In this document: in pieces, positions 1-7,700 of the stretch | How positions within the stretch are numbered: the stretch's first letter is position 1 | Layout of the letters: every line of letters starts with the position of its first letter | From: an uncultured Eubacteriales bacterium | GTDB lineage: Bacteria > Bacillota > Clostridia > Christensenellales > CAG-917 | NCBI GenBank assembly: GCA_900547975.1 | Contig: URIX01000017.1 | Span: 1 to 31,153, forward strand | Length of the DNA: 31,153 bases | Direction of reading: 5' to 3' | Position numbers and translations under genes: made by a program | The notes under the pieces: model-generated | What the model saw: only the letters and a program-made list of their open reading frames with translations | The model's database searches: none | What the model was told of the DNA's origin: nothing

Positions 1-100
1 GTGTTGCCCCACGCGAAGCGGACGCCGTGGGTTCCCTCAAAGAATGCAGAGGGGGGAACGGCGGTCGGGGAAACACGTGAGGAAGGGGGAAGCTTAAATT
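1..100. other. GC-rich, highly foldable segment of unknown nature
   Basis: The first ~95 bases are clearly richer in G+C than the rest of the window and contain nested inverted repeats. Bases 1-10 can pair with 67-76 (9 of 10). CGCCG at 23-27 can pair with CGGCG at 59-63, and GTTCCC at 31-36 with GGGAAC at 54-59. All three forward frames were translated and none resembles a known C-terminus; frame 1 is open to about position 135. The segment could be the 3' part of a structured RNA, the tail of a gene cut by the window edge, or a repeat. I do not recognise it. Confidence 0.3.
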
Positions 101-129
101 ATAACGAGCAACCAAGAAAACCGAACGAT

Positions 130-149
130 GTGTGAGGCTATGCTCACAC
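130..149 (+). repeat. Hairpin upstream of hslV
   Basis: GTGTGAG at 130-136 pairs perfectly with CTCACAC at 143-149 around a 6-nt loop and is followed by an A-rich, not T-rich, tract. It resembles the hairpins at 3863-3886 and 30758-30780, which also end in a CACAC(C/T)C motif followed by AAT-rich sequence. It may be a degenerate copy of the same intergenic repeat. It could also be the end of the upstream transcript, but the U-run of an intrinsic terminator is missing. Confidence 0.4.
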
Positions 150-187
150 CCCAAATAAAATAATAAACCTGTTGGAGGAATACACTT

Positions 188-724
188 ATGGTGGAATTTC
201 GCGGAACTACTATATGCGCCGTCAGACGTAACGGTCAAACTGCCGTTGCCGGCGACGGTCAGGTTACAATGGGCGAAAACGTCATTATGAAAGGCAATGC
301 CGTCAAGGTCAAACGCATTTACAACGATAAAGTCGTCGTAGGCTTTGCAGGCTCGGTTGCCGACGCTTTCGCACTCAGTGAGAAATTTGAAGCAATGCTT
401 CAAAAATACAGCGGAAATCTTATGCGTGCGGCGGTTGAACTCGCCGAACTTTGGCGCAACGACAAGGGCGGCAGACGTCTGGAAGCATTGCTCATCGCGG
501 CGGATTCGACAAACATTTACGTCATATCGGGCACGGGCGAGGTTATCGAGCCCGAAAACGGTATCGTAGCAATCGGAAGCGGCGGAAACTACGCTTTGGC
601 AGCCGCTCGCGCTCTTGCGGACGCAACCGATTTGAGCGCAAAGGACATTGCGTACAAGGCTTTGAAAATCGCAAGCGAGATTTGCGTGTACACGAACGAC
701 CATATCACGGTCGAAACAGTCTGA
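188..724 (+). CDS. hslV: ATP-dependent protease peptidase subunit HslV
   Basis: HslV (ClpQ) is the threonine-peptidase ring of the HslUV (ClpYQ) cytosolic protease. The 178-aa product has the family length. It starts MVEFRGTT, so trimming the first six residues would expose Thr7 as the catalytic N-terminal nucleophile, as in Bacillus-type HslV, which carries a short propeptide. The downstream motifs AGDGQVTMG, GFAGSVADAF and AIGSGG are characteristic. A GGAGG ribosome binding site at 174-178 supports the ATG at 188. The hslU partner starts 11 nt after the stop, so the two are an operon. No xerC or codY homologue is in view. Confidence 0.97.
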   Translation: MVEFRGTTICAVRRNGQTAVAGDGQVTMGENVIMKGNAVKVKRIYNDKVVVGFAGSVADAFALSEKFEAMLQKYSGNLMRAAVELAELWRNDKGGRRLEALLIAADSTNIYVISGTGEVIEPENGIVAIGSGGNYALAAARALADATDLSAKDIAYKALKIASEICVYTNDHITVETV

Positions 725-735
725 CGAGGTGAACT

Positions 736-2073
736 ATGGATTCAAACGTATTGACCCCAAAACAAATCGTTGCCGAACTCGATAGATACATTATCGGTCA
801 ACACGACGCAAAAGTCGCGGTTGCAATCGCACTGCGCAACAGATACAGAAGAAGCAAACTCTCCGAAGAAATGAGAGAGGAAATTACGCCCAAAAACATC
901 ATTATGAAAGGTCCGACGGGCGTGGGTAAAACTGAAATCGCAAGAAGACTCGCAAAAGTCGTCAAAGCACCTTTCGTTAAGGTGGAAGCGACGAAATTTA
1001 CCGAAGTCGGCTACGTCGGTCGTGACGTTGAGAGCATAATCCGCGACCTCGTGGAAGTTGCCATTCGCCTCGTAAAAGACGAGAAATTCAAAGAGGTTAT
1101 GCCCAAAGCAACCGAAATCGCAGAGAACAAACTTTGCGAAATCTTGCTTCCCGTACGCAAAAACGCCGCGGGCGCGACGGATAAGAGCGACGCGGAACTC
1201 AAAGAAGAACTCTTGAAAGAAATCCGCGCGGGACATCTTGACGGAATCACCATCGAAATGGAAATCCGCCAACAACCCAAGCCCATTCAACTTCAACCCG
1301 GCAACGCCCCAGGAAACGAAATCGACCTCGGAAGCATTTTCGGCGGTATGCTCGGCAAAGGACAAGTCAAAAAGAGAAAACTCACCGTCAAGCAAGCAAT
1401 GGACTTTATCGTAAGTCAGGAAGCCGAAAAGATGGTGGATCAGGACGCAATCACGCAAGAAGCGTTGCAAAGAGCGGAACAAGACGGCGTCGTATTCCTT
1501 GACGAAATCGACAAAATCGCCGCAAACGATCAAGGTCAGCAAGGCGGTCACGACGTATCGCGCGAGGGTGTGCAAAGAGATATTCTGCCCATCGTCGAGG
1601 GAAGCACCGTGCAAACGAAGTACGGCTCGATTCGCACGGACTTCATTTTGTTTATCGCGGCAGGCGCGTTCCACATCTCGCGTATGGAAGACCTGATTCC
1701 CGAACTTCAAGGCAGATTCCCCATTCGCGTGGAACTCGACAACCTCACCAAAGAAGACTTCGTTAGGATTCTCACCGAACCCGACAACGCCGTACTTAAA
1801 CAGTACAAAGAACTTCTCGGCGTGGACGGAGTATCGCTTAACTTCACGGACGAGGCAATCGACGAAATCGCAAGAGTGGCGTTCGAGGAAAACGAAAACA
1901 GCGAAAATCTCGGCGCACGTCGTTTGCACGCCGTTCTCGAATCCTTGCTCAAAGACGTGCTCTACGAGGCCGACGACAACGTGACGAAGGAAATCGACAT
2001 CGACAAGGCATACGTCGAGCAACATCTGAGCACAAATCTCAAAGAGAGAAATCTTCGCAGATATATAATCTAA
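736..2073 (+). CDS. hslU: HslUV ATPase subunit HslU
   Basis: HslU (ClpY) is the AAA+ unfoldase that feeds substrates into HslV. The 445-aa protein shows Walker A GPTGVGKT at residues 59-66, the pore-loop motif GYVG at 92-95, a charged I-domain at about 110-235, Walker B VVFLDEID at 252-259, and the sensor/arginine region LQGRFPIRVEL at about 324-334. It ends in LRRYII, the hydrophobic C-terminal tail expected to insert into HslV and activate it. It directly follows hslV, with GAGGTG upstream of the ATG as ribosome binding site. Length and all key motifs are intact. Confidence 0.98.
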   Translation: MDSNVLTPKQIVAELDRYIIGQHDAKVAVAIALRNRYRRSKLSEEMREEITPKNIIMKGPTGVGKTEIARRLAKVVKAPFVKVEATKFTEVGYVGRDVESIIRDLVEVAIRLVKDEKFKEVMPKATEIAENKLCEILLPVRKNAAGATDKSDAELKEELLKEIRAGHLDGITIEMEIRQQPKPIQLQPGNAPGNEIDLGSIFGGMLGKGQVKKRKLTVKQAMDFIVSQEAEKMVDQDAITQEALQRAEQDGVVFLDEIDKIAANDQGQQGGHDVSREGVQRDILPIVEGSTVQTKYGSIRTDFILFIAAGAFHISRMEDLIPELQGRFPIRVELDNLTKEDFVRILTEPDNAVLKQYKELLGVDGVSLNFTDEAIDEIARVAFEENENSENLGARRLHAVLESLLKDVLYEADDNVTKEIDIDKAYVEQHLSTNLKERNLRRYII

Positions 2074-2187
2074 ACTTCTTCGCCGCGCGATGGCGATATT
2101 GCGGCGTTGCCGCAGTTAAGAAAGATTAGATTGATTGAAGCGATACGTCGCTTAATAAATAAAACGAAATACTAACATAGAGGCAAT
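2074..2187 (+). other. hslU-hisS intergenic region with hairpins
   Basis: The gap holds TGCGGC-GTT-GCCGCA, an alternative CGCCGC/GCGGCG pairing that would exclude it, and AAGCGA-TACG-TCGCTT further on. None is followed by a T-run, so they are not clear terminators. I found no T-box-like GGTGGNACCGCG motif, which would be the usual control for hisS in Firmicutes. Confidence 0.3.
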
Positions 2188-3438
2188 ATGATAAACATAC
2201 CCAAAGGAACCAAAGATATGCTTCCGAGCGAAGCATACAAGTGGCACTACGTCGAGGACGTCGCAAGAGAAGTTGCGGCTTGTTTCGGATTCAAAGAGAT
2301 TCGCACGCCGATGTTCGAGCACACCGAACTCTTTTTGAGGGGCGTTGGCGAAACGACGGACATCGTGACGAAGGAAATGTACACTTTTGACGACAAGGGC
2401 GGCAGAAGTATGACTTTGCGCCCCGAAGGCACGGCAGGCGTTGCGCGCTGTTTTATCGAAAACGGCTTGCACCAAGGCGTTATGCCTATGAAAGCGTACT
2501 ACATCGCAAGCATATTCCGCTACGAGAAACCGCAAAACGGCAGACTCAGAGAGCACCATCAATTCGGCGTGGAATGTTACGGTTCGGACAGTCCGAGCGC
2601 AGACGCTGAAGTCATTACGCTTGCCTCGACCTTCTTGAGAAAAGTGGGACTCAAGAGCCTCGAACTCAACATCAACAGCATAGGTTGTCCCAAGTGCAGA
2701 GCGGAATACAACAAGGCGTTGAAAGAGTACATCGGCGCAAACTTGCACCTTATGTGCGGTCAATGCCAAGCGAGATTTGAAAAGAATCCGCTTCGTATTC
2801 TCGATTGCAAGGAAGAAAAGTGCAAACAAATCACCAAAAACGCGCCCAAAATCACCGATTATCTTTGCGACGATTGCAGAGCGCACTTTGAAGAAGTGCA
2901 ACGCATACTTACGTCGCTGGGTATAGAATTTAAGGTCAATCCGGGTATTGTACGCGGTTTGGACTACTACACGCGCACGGTATTCGAGTTCGTGTCCACG
3001 GACATAGGCGCGCAAGGTACGGTTTGCGGCGGCGGAAGATACAACAATCTCGTCGAGGAAGTGGGCGGCAAGCCTACGCCTGCGGTCGGATTCGGTTTAG
3101 GACTCGAAAGACTGCTTTTGGTGCTTGAAAACACAAACAACCTTTCGGCAGAGCAAGAGTGTATGGACGTATACATTGCGCCTATGGGCGACAAAGCGCA
3201 GGAAATTGCGAGAAAACTCGTGTTCGATATGCGCAACGCAGGCATAAAAGCCGAAACCGACATTATGCAAAGAGGTCTTAAAGCGCAAATGAAATACGCC
3301 GACCGTACGGGTGCAAAGTACGTTTGCGTGCTCGGTGACGACGAGATAGAAAAAGGCGTCGTGAACGTCAAGAGAATGAGCGATTCCGTCACGGAAGAAT
3401 GTCGCATAGGCGACCTTTGCAGATTTTTTGAAAGATGA
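2188..3438 (+). CDS. hisS: Histidyl-tRNA synthetase
   Basis: Class II aminoacyl-tRNA synthetase that charges tRNA-His. The 416-aa protein starts with the family N-terminus (PKGTKDMLP). Motif 2 is at residues 110-129, the histidine-specific motif RGLDYYTRT at 256-264, and motif 3 (AVGFGLGLERL) at 299-309. The C-terminal anticodon-binding domain follows. The insertion domain carries four cysteine pairs (C167/C170, C190/C193, C207/C212, C227/C230), a pattern I associate with clostridial HisRS and probably zinc-binding. The start is supported by AGAGGC upstream. The stop overlaps the start of the RseC-like gene by 4 nt (ATGA), implying translational coupling. Confidence 0.97.
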   Translation: MINIPKGTKDMLPSEAYKWHYVEDVAREVAACFGFKEIRTPMFEHTELFLRGVGETTDIVTKEMYTFDDKGGRSMTLRPEGTAGVARCFIENGLHQGVMPMKAYYIASIFRYEKPQNGRLREHHQFGVECYGSDSPSADAEVITLASTFLRKVGLKSLELNINSIGCPKCRAEYNKALKEYIGANLHLMCGQCQARFEKNPLRILDCKEEKCKQITKNAPKITDYLCDDCRAHFEEVQRILTSLGIEFKVNPGIVRGLDYYTRTVFEFVSTDIGAQGTVCGGGRYNNLVEEVGGKPTPAVGFGLGLERLLLVLENTNNLSAEQECMDVYIAPMGDKAQEIARKLVFDMRNAGIKAETDIMQRGLKAQMKYADRTGAKYVCVLGDDEIEKGVVNVKRMSDSVTEECRIGDLCRFFER

Positions 3439-3857
3439 CCGAAAGAGGAATAGTGGCAAAAATAAAGGGCAATAAAGCCACCGTGCGTTTCGACAGACGT
3501 AGCGCGTGCGACAAATGCCATATGTGCGCAACCACCAAAGACGGTATGAAAGTCGAGGTTGTTGTCGAAAATACGCTCGGCGCAAACGTCGGCGATTTCG
3601 TCGAAGTGGAAATGGGCGAAAAGTACGTTCTCACGGCGGCGGCAATCGTGTACGTCATACCGCTCGTGCTTATCGGCGCAGGCATAGGAATAGGAACGCT
3701 CATCAACGAAGTGGCGCAAGCGATTTTGGCACTCGTCGGTCTTGTCGTCGGATTTGTCATCGCAATCCTTCTCGACAGACTCGTCATTCGCAAAAAGAAA
3801 GGTTTTGTGCCGACGATGAAAGCGATTGTTAATGAACAATTAACAATTAATAATTAA
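3435..3857 (+). CDS. RseC/MucC-family membrane protein
   Basis: The 140-aa protein fits the RseC/MucC (SoxR-reducing system) family. An N-terminal cytoplasmic domain of about 70 residues carries a cysteine cluster C25-x2-C28-x2-C31. Two adjacent membrane segments follow at about residues 70-90 and 95-115, then a basic tail. Homologues act in electron-transfer complexes related to Rnf or in sigma-factor control; the role here is inferred only from family. It overlaps hisS by 4 nt. The last residues (about VNEQLTINN) are encoded by an AT-rich intergenic repeat also seen near 30715, so the native C-terminus was probably replaced or extended by that repeat. Confidence 0.8.
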   Translation: MTERGIVAKIKGNKATVRFDRRSACDKCHMCATTKDGMKVEVVVENTLGANVGDFVEVEMGEKYVLTAAAIVYVIPLVLIGAGIGIGTLINEVAQAILALVGLVVGFVIAILLDRLVIRKKKGFVPTMKAIVNEQLTINN

Positions 3858-3886
3858 TAATTGCGGGTGGGCTCTGCCCACACCCG
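3826..3886 (+). repeat. AT-rich TAATTAATAAT element with GGGTGGGC hairpin, copy A
   Basis: The run ATTAATAATTAATAATT is followed by a hairpin at 3863-3886 in which CGGGTGGGC faces GCCCACACCCG. The same arrangement recurs at 30715-30780. The hairpin is followed by GAATAAAA rather than a U-run, so it is unlikely to be a standard terminator. The AT part lies inside the 3' end of the RseC-like gene. Confidence 0.65.
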
Positions 3887-3913
3887 AATAAAAAATTCAA
3901 GGAAGATAAACTT

Positions 3914-4231
3914 ATGAACGACTATATCGTATTGAACGAGCAAAATTTTGACGAAGTGACGTCAAAAGGCGTCGCGCTTGTGGATTTTTGGGCGACTTGG
4001 TGCGGTCCTTGCAAAATGATGGCGCCCAACGTCGAGGACATCGCAACCGAGTATAAAGGCAGAGTCGCAGTCGGCAAAGTGGACGTTGACGAGTGTCCGA
4101 ATCTCGCAACGCGTTTCGGCATTATGTCAATTCCGACACTCATCGTCTTTAAGGACGGCGAGAAAAAAGAAGTGCTTGTGGGCTATCGCCTCAAAATGCA
4201 AATCGCCGAAGTGCTTGACAAATACCTTTGA
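3914..4231 (+). CDS. trxA: Thioredoxin
   Basis: Small cytosolic dithiol reductase of 105 aa, the normal thioredoxin length. The active site WCGPCK is at residues 29-34 (C30/C33), and the cis-proline motif SIPTLIVF is near residues 76-83. The buried Asp of FVDFWA-type thioredoxins is present (LVDFWATWCGPCK). It sits between the RseC-like gene and glyA with gaps of 56 and 88 nt, so it may have its own transcript. The ribosome binding site is AAGGAAGA about 8 nt before the ATG. Its reductase is not in the window. Confidence 0.95.
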   Translation: MNDYIVLNEQNFDEVTSKGVALVDFWATWCGPCKMMAPNVEDIATEYKGRVAVGKVDVDECPNLATRFGIMSIPTLIVFKDGEKKEVLVGYRLKMQIAEVLDKYL

Positions 4232-4319
4232 TTGAAAAGAATATTATATAGCAAAATCGAGCAAAAATCACGCCATATAACGTTATTATACGGCGAATTA
4301 CTTTTAGGAAAAACGAAAG

Positions 4320-5576
4320 ATGATTGATTTGAAAAGCATAAAACAAGTTGACCCGGAACTGTACGAGTCAATGCTCAAAGAACTTAACCGTCAACAGCAT
4401 AATCTCGAACTTATTGCAAGCGAAAACATAGTGTCGGAAGCGGTGCTTGCCGCCGCGGGAACATTCTATACCAACAAGTATGCGGAAGGTTACCCCGGAA
4501 AAAGATACTATGGCGGTTGCGAATACGTCGATATTGCCGAGCAACTCGCAATCGAGCGCGCAAAGCAACTTTTCGGCGTGAAATACGCAAACGTACAACC
4601 GCATTGCGGCTCGAACGCCAACTTTGCGGCGTATTATGCGTTGCTAAACAGCGGCGACACGATTTTGGGAATGACTCTTGCGGACGGCGGACACCTCACG
4701 CACGGCGCAAAAGTGAATATGAGCGGCAAACTTTTCAACTGCGTCGGTTACGGAATCGACCCCGAAACCGAACTTATCGACTACGACAAAGTGCGTGAAA
4801 TCGCACTCGAATGCAGACCTAAACTCATCGTTGCGGGCGCAAGTGCGTATCCGAGATTTATCGACTACAAGAAATTCAGAGAAATCGCGGACGAAGTCGG
4901 CGCATATCTTATGGCGGACATCGCGCACGTCGCGGGTATGGTTGCGGTCGGATTGCACCCGAGCCCCGTCGGTTACGCTCACGTCATCACGTCAACCACG
5001 CACAAGACGTTGAGAGGTCCAAGAGGCGGTCTTATCCTTTGCGACGACGAGGAAATCGCCAAAAAGATAAACAAAGCGGTTTTTCCCGGCAGTCAAGGCG
5101 GCCCGCTTATGCACATAATCGCCGCAAAAGCAGTCGCTTTCAAAGAGGCTCTTTCGCCCGAATTTAAGACCTATCAGGAACAAATCCTCAAAAACGCAAA
5201 GGCTATGGCGGACAGACTCACAAAAAGAGGACTGCGCCTCGTCAGCGGCGGCACGGACAATCATATGATACTCGTAAATCTCGTCGGCAGCGGCGTGAAC
5301 GGCAAGCAACTCGAATCGTGGCTCGATATGGCTCATATCACCGTCAACAAAAATTCCGTGCCCAACGAACCGCTACCGCCGTCGCTTACGAGCGGTATAA
5401 GAGTGGGTACGCCGGCAGTCACCACCAGAGGAATGAAAGAGGACGATATGATAAAAATCGCCGATATGATTGCGGACGTCGTCGAAGGCGGCGAGAGCGC
5501 AATAGAGTCGGTGAAGGCGCGCGCAATCGCTCTTTGCGACGAACATCCTATCTACAAGGACGTCGTGACGCTTTGA
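4320..5576 (+). CDS. glyA: Serine hydroxymethyltransferase
   Basis: PLP enzyme that interconverts serine and glycine with transfer of the one-carbon unit to tetrahydrofolate. The 418-aa length is typical. Lys229 in TTHKTLRGPRGG forms the Schiff base. D200 and H203 (MADIAHVAG) stack on and bind PLP, and the YYGGCEYVD and HGGHLTHG-type (DGGHLTHG) regions are intact. One oddity is PHCGSNAN at about 94-101, where E. coli has PHSGSQAN, placing Cys at a usual Ser next to the cofactor phosphate. A plus-strand intrinsic terminator follows at 5614-5652. Confidence 0.97.
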   Translation: MIDLKSIKQVDPELYESMLKELNRQQHNLELIASENIVSEAVLAAAGTFYTNKYAEGYPGKRYYGGCEYVDIAEQLAIERAKQLFGVKYANVQPHCGSNANFAAYYALLNSGDTILGMTLADGGHLTHGAKVNMSGKLFNCVGYGIDPETELIDYDKVREIALECRPKLIVAGASAYPRFIDYKKFREIADEVGAYLMADIAHVAGMVAVGLHPSPVGYAHVITSTTHKTLRGPRGGLILCDDEEIAKKINKAVFPGSQGGPLMHIIAAKAVAFKEALSPEFKTYQEQILKNAKAMADRLTKRGLRLVSGGTDNHMILVNLVGSGVNGKQLESWLDMAHITVNKNSVPNEPLPPSLTSGIRVGTPAVTTRGMKEDDMIKIADMIADVVEGGESAIESVKARAIALCDEHPIYKDVVTL

Positions 5577-6153
5577 TAAGCGTATAAAGCAAAGATATTA
5601 CTTCGTAACCTGCAAACGCAACGGGATAAAACGGATCTCGTTGCGTTTTTTCTTTTTCTGCGTTTTGATTATTGTTCGTATTGCTATCGTTTGAATTGCC
5701 GTTTTTACTCGTTCTTACGTTCGTTTGTTCGGATGTATTTCCGTTCGATTCGCATTTTTCGTCGGTTTTGCCGTTCGATTTTTCGTCGGTTTTCGGTTGT
5801 TCGCTCGCTTTTGGCTTTTGCATAAGCGACATAACGAGAGGAAGCATACTCGCAACGTCCGCTTTTCCGTTTTGCATATTGCAAAGAAGGGAAAGCATAG
5901 GATTTTGCCCCGCAAGGTTTTTCAGAAAATCGTTTTTGACGTCGCGTTTTTCTTCGGGCGGCGAAAAATCGAGCCGAATTTGCTCGCCTATGCCGTTTTG
6001 AAGCGCGAACGCAGGCTTTTCGATATGATTATCGTCATACGCGGGAGGGCGCGCGTTTTGCGCGCTTGGCGGCTCGTATTGCGCTTTTTGTCCGTCGTTT
6101 TTTTGCGACAGCATTTGCATAAGCATAGACATTGCGTTCATATCCAAATTCAT
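5548..6153 (-). CDS. Hypothetical low-complexity protein
   Basis: I do not recognise this 201-aa product. It opens with a Met-rich segment (MSMLMQMLSQK), has a central helical part rich in Leu/Met (about 75-115), then a long Asn/Lys/Glu/Thr-rich, probably disordered stretch (about 118-170), and a hydrophobic end (FAGYEVISLLYTLIKA). The ATG at 6153 has AGGTGA upstream, a good ribosome binding site. The gene is divergent from the 97-aa gene at 6210. Its 3' end runs through the glyA terminator and overlaps the last 29 nt of glyA in the convergent direction, so the true length or coding status is uncertain. Confidence 0.55.
   Translation of the reverse strand: MNLDMNAMSMLMQMLSQKNDGQKAQYEPPSAQNARPPAYDDNHIEKPAFALQNGIGEQIRLDFSPPEEKRDVKNDFLKNLAGQNPMLSLLCNMQNGKADVASMLPLVMSLMQKPKASEQPKTDEKSNGKTDEKCESNGNTSEQTNVRTSKNGNSNDSNTNNNQNAEKEKTQRDPFYPVAFAGYEVISLLYTLIKASRRPCR
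5614..5652 (+). terminator. Intrinsic terminator of glyA
   Basis: AAACGCAACG at 5614-5623 pairs with CGTTGCGTTT beginning at 5639, followed by a T-rich tract (TTTTTTCTTTTT). It is correctly oriented 38 nt after glyA, although it also lies inside the convergent hypothetical ORF. Confidence 0.85.
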
Positions 6154-6209
6154 AGTTCACCTGTCACAACCATTTTATGCGCACATATATTGAATGTGCG
6201 GAGGAATTT

Positions 6210-6503
6210 ATGAATTTTTACGACTTCAACGGTATGAACTCACGAAACGGAGCACAAAACGGCACACAGAACCGCAACGGCGAGCAGTGTAACAACGAAT
6301 CTTTCGAGCAGAAATTCGCATCTTACGCGCAAAAGAGCGAAGAAGAACTCACCGCGCAACTACTCGACGTCGCAAGGCGTATGAAAGAGCAGGGCAGTTT
6401 CGACCCGAACGCGCTCGAAAACCTCTACAAAACCGCGTATCCTATGCTCGGCGAAATGCAAAGACAGCGTATGCGAAGCATAATCGATATGCTCAAAGGT
6501 TGA
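6210..6503 (+). CDS. Small hypothetical protein upstream of the S8 protease
   Basis: Unrecognised 97-aa protein. The ATG at 6210 is preferred over upstream in-frame starts because GGAGGAATTT precedes it. The N-terminal third is Asn/Gln/Gly-rich (NGAQNGTQNRNGEQ) and probably disordered. The C-terminal two thirds is predicted helical (ELTAQLLDVARRMKEQG and NLYKTAYPMLGEMQRQ). The stop is 6 nt before the protease start, so the two are co-transcribed. A role as partner or substrate of the protease is possible but is only positional inference. Some Met/Leu-rich and N-rich character is shared with the divergent 201-aa protein. Confidence 0.7.
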   Translation: MNFYDFNGMNSRNGAQNGTQNRNGEQCNNESFEQKFASYAQKSEEELTAQLLDVARRMKEQGSFDPNALENLYKTAYPMLGEMQRQRMRSIIDMLKG

Positions 6504-6509
6504 GACGAT

Positions 6510-7700
6510 ATGGACAAAATAGACGCGCGAATCATCGAGCAACTCAAATCCTCGAAAAAAACGAACGACGGGCTTGTGAAAACTCTGTCGAAGGACAGCG
6601 GCAAGGTTGACGCACTCGTCAGAGTTCGCAATCCGTTGCAACTCGGCTTGCTCGAAAGAAACTTCGAGGTTGCGGCGTGCTATCCGTTTATCCGCTCGGT
6701 GGGCATAAAATGCGGACTCGACGACGCAATAAAACTCGAAAGAATGAACGAGGTGGAATATGTTTGCGCTCAAAGCAAAGCGTTTACGCTTTCGGACGAG
6801 ATTTCCCGCGGCGACGAGCGGCAAGAAGAATCGCAAGCCGAAATTTCGAGAAGATATAACGCAGTCGAATCGAGTTTTAGGTTATCTAACCGCACGTTTT
6901 ATCCGATTCCCACTTTTGGCGAGGGGTTGAACGGCAAGGGTGTTACGCTTTGCGTTATGGATACGGGCGTGTCGCCGCACCTCGATTTGTCCGTGCCTAA
7001 AAACAGAATTATAGGCTCGGTGGATTTCATAAACAACGAAAAACACCCCTACGACGACAACGGACACGGCACTTTCGTCGCGGGTGTTGCCGTGGGCAAC
7101 GGAACGCTGTCGGCAAAGAGTATACAGGGCGTTGCGCCTATGGCAAACGTGCTGTCCGTCAAGGTGATAGAAAAGAAAGGCGAGAGCGGTACGTTCAAAA
7201 TTCTCGACGGTATGCAGTGGCTTTTCGACAACTTCAGACAATACGGCGTGAGAGTGGTGTGTATGAGTTTCGGCGCAGAGCCTCTCGAGTACGCCGACCC
7301 GCTGAAAATCGGCGCGGAAATGCTTGCAAGAAGCGGTCTTATCGTGGTTGCGGCGGCAGGAAACAGCGGCGAAAACTCTTTGAAATCGCCTGCAATAAGC
7401 AACGAAATCATAGCCGTCGGCGCGGTGGACGAAAACAACAACATAGCAAGTTTTTCCTCAAGAGGCAGATATAAGGGGATCAAACGCCCCGACGTATACG
7501 CAAAGGGCACGAATATAAAGGGTATACAGGCGGGCGGCGTATATTCGAGTATGAGCGGAACTTCGGTTGCCGCGCCGTACGTTGCGGGCGCGTGTTGTCT
7601 GCTTTGTCAAAAGTACAGCAAAATCACGCCGTTTCAAGCAAAAACAGCGATTCTAAACGCTTCAATCGACGTAAGCGGGACAAAAATATTTACTTTGTGA
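6510..7700 (+). CDS. S8-family (subtilisin-like) serine protease, probably intracellular
   Basis: The catalytic triad is clear: Asp151 in VMDTGVSPH, His186 in NGHGTFVAG, Ser352 in SGTSVAAPYVAG, with oxyanion Asn285 in AAAGNSG. The 396-aa protein has no signal peptide. About 130 N-terminal residues precede the catalytic core and may act as an I9-like propeptide or an adaptor. Subtilases without export signals include the Bacillus intracellular proteases, so cytoplasmic action is likely. It is probably co-transcribed with the 97-aa gene. The last 11 nt overlap the convergent desulfurase gene. The substrate is unknown. Confidence 0.9.
   Translation: MDKIDARIIEQLKSSKKTNDGLVKTLSKDSGKVDALVRVRNPLQLGLLERNFEVAACYPFIRSVGIKCGLDDAIKLERMNEVEYVCAQSKAFTLSDEISRGDERQEESQAEISRRYNAVESSFRLSNRTFYPIPTFGEGLNGKGVTLCVMDTGVSPHLDLSVPKNRIIGSVDFINNEKHPYDDNGHGTFVAGVAVGNGTLSAKSIQGVAPMANVLSVKVIEKKGESGTFKILDGMQWLFDNFRQYGVRVVCMSFGAEPLEYADPLKIGAEMLARSGLIVVAAAGNSGENSLKSPAISNEIIAVGAVDENNNIASFSSRGRYKGIKRPDVYAKGTNIKGIQAGGVYSSMSGTSVAAPYVAGACCLLCQKYSKITPFQAKTAILNASIDVSGTKIFTL

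Noticed and set aside
742..2025. 427-aa open frame on the minus strand across hslU
   Set aside because: It is the antisense shadow of hslU; the protein is Phe/Val/His-rich with no recognisable domain, as expected from complementary codons.
2074..2187. T-box leader for hisS
   Set aside because: Hairpins exist, but the conserved T-box sequence and a terminator with U-run are absent.
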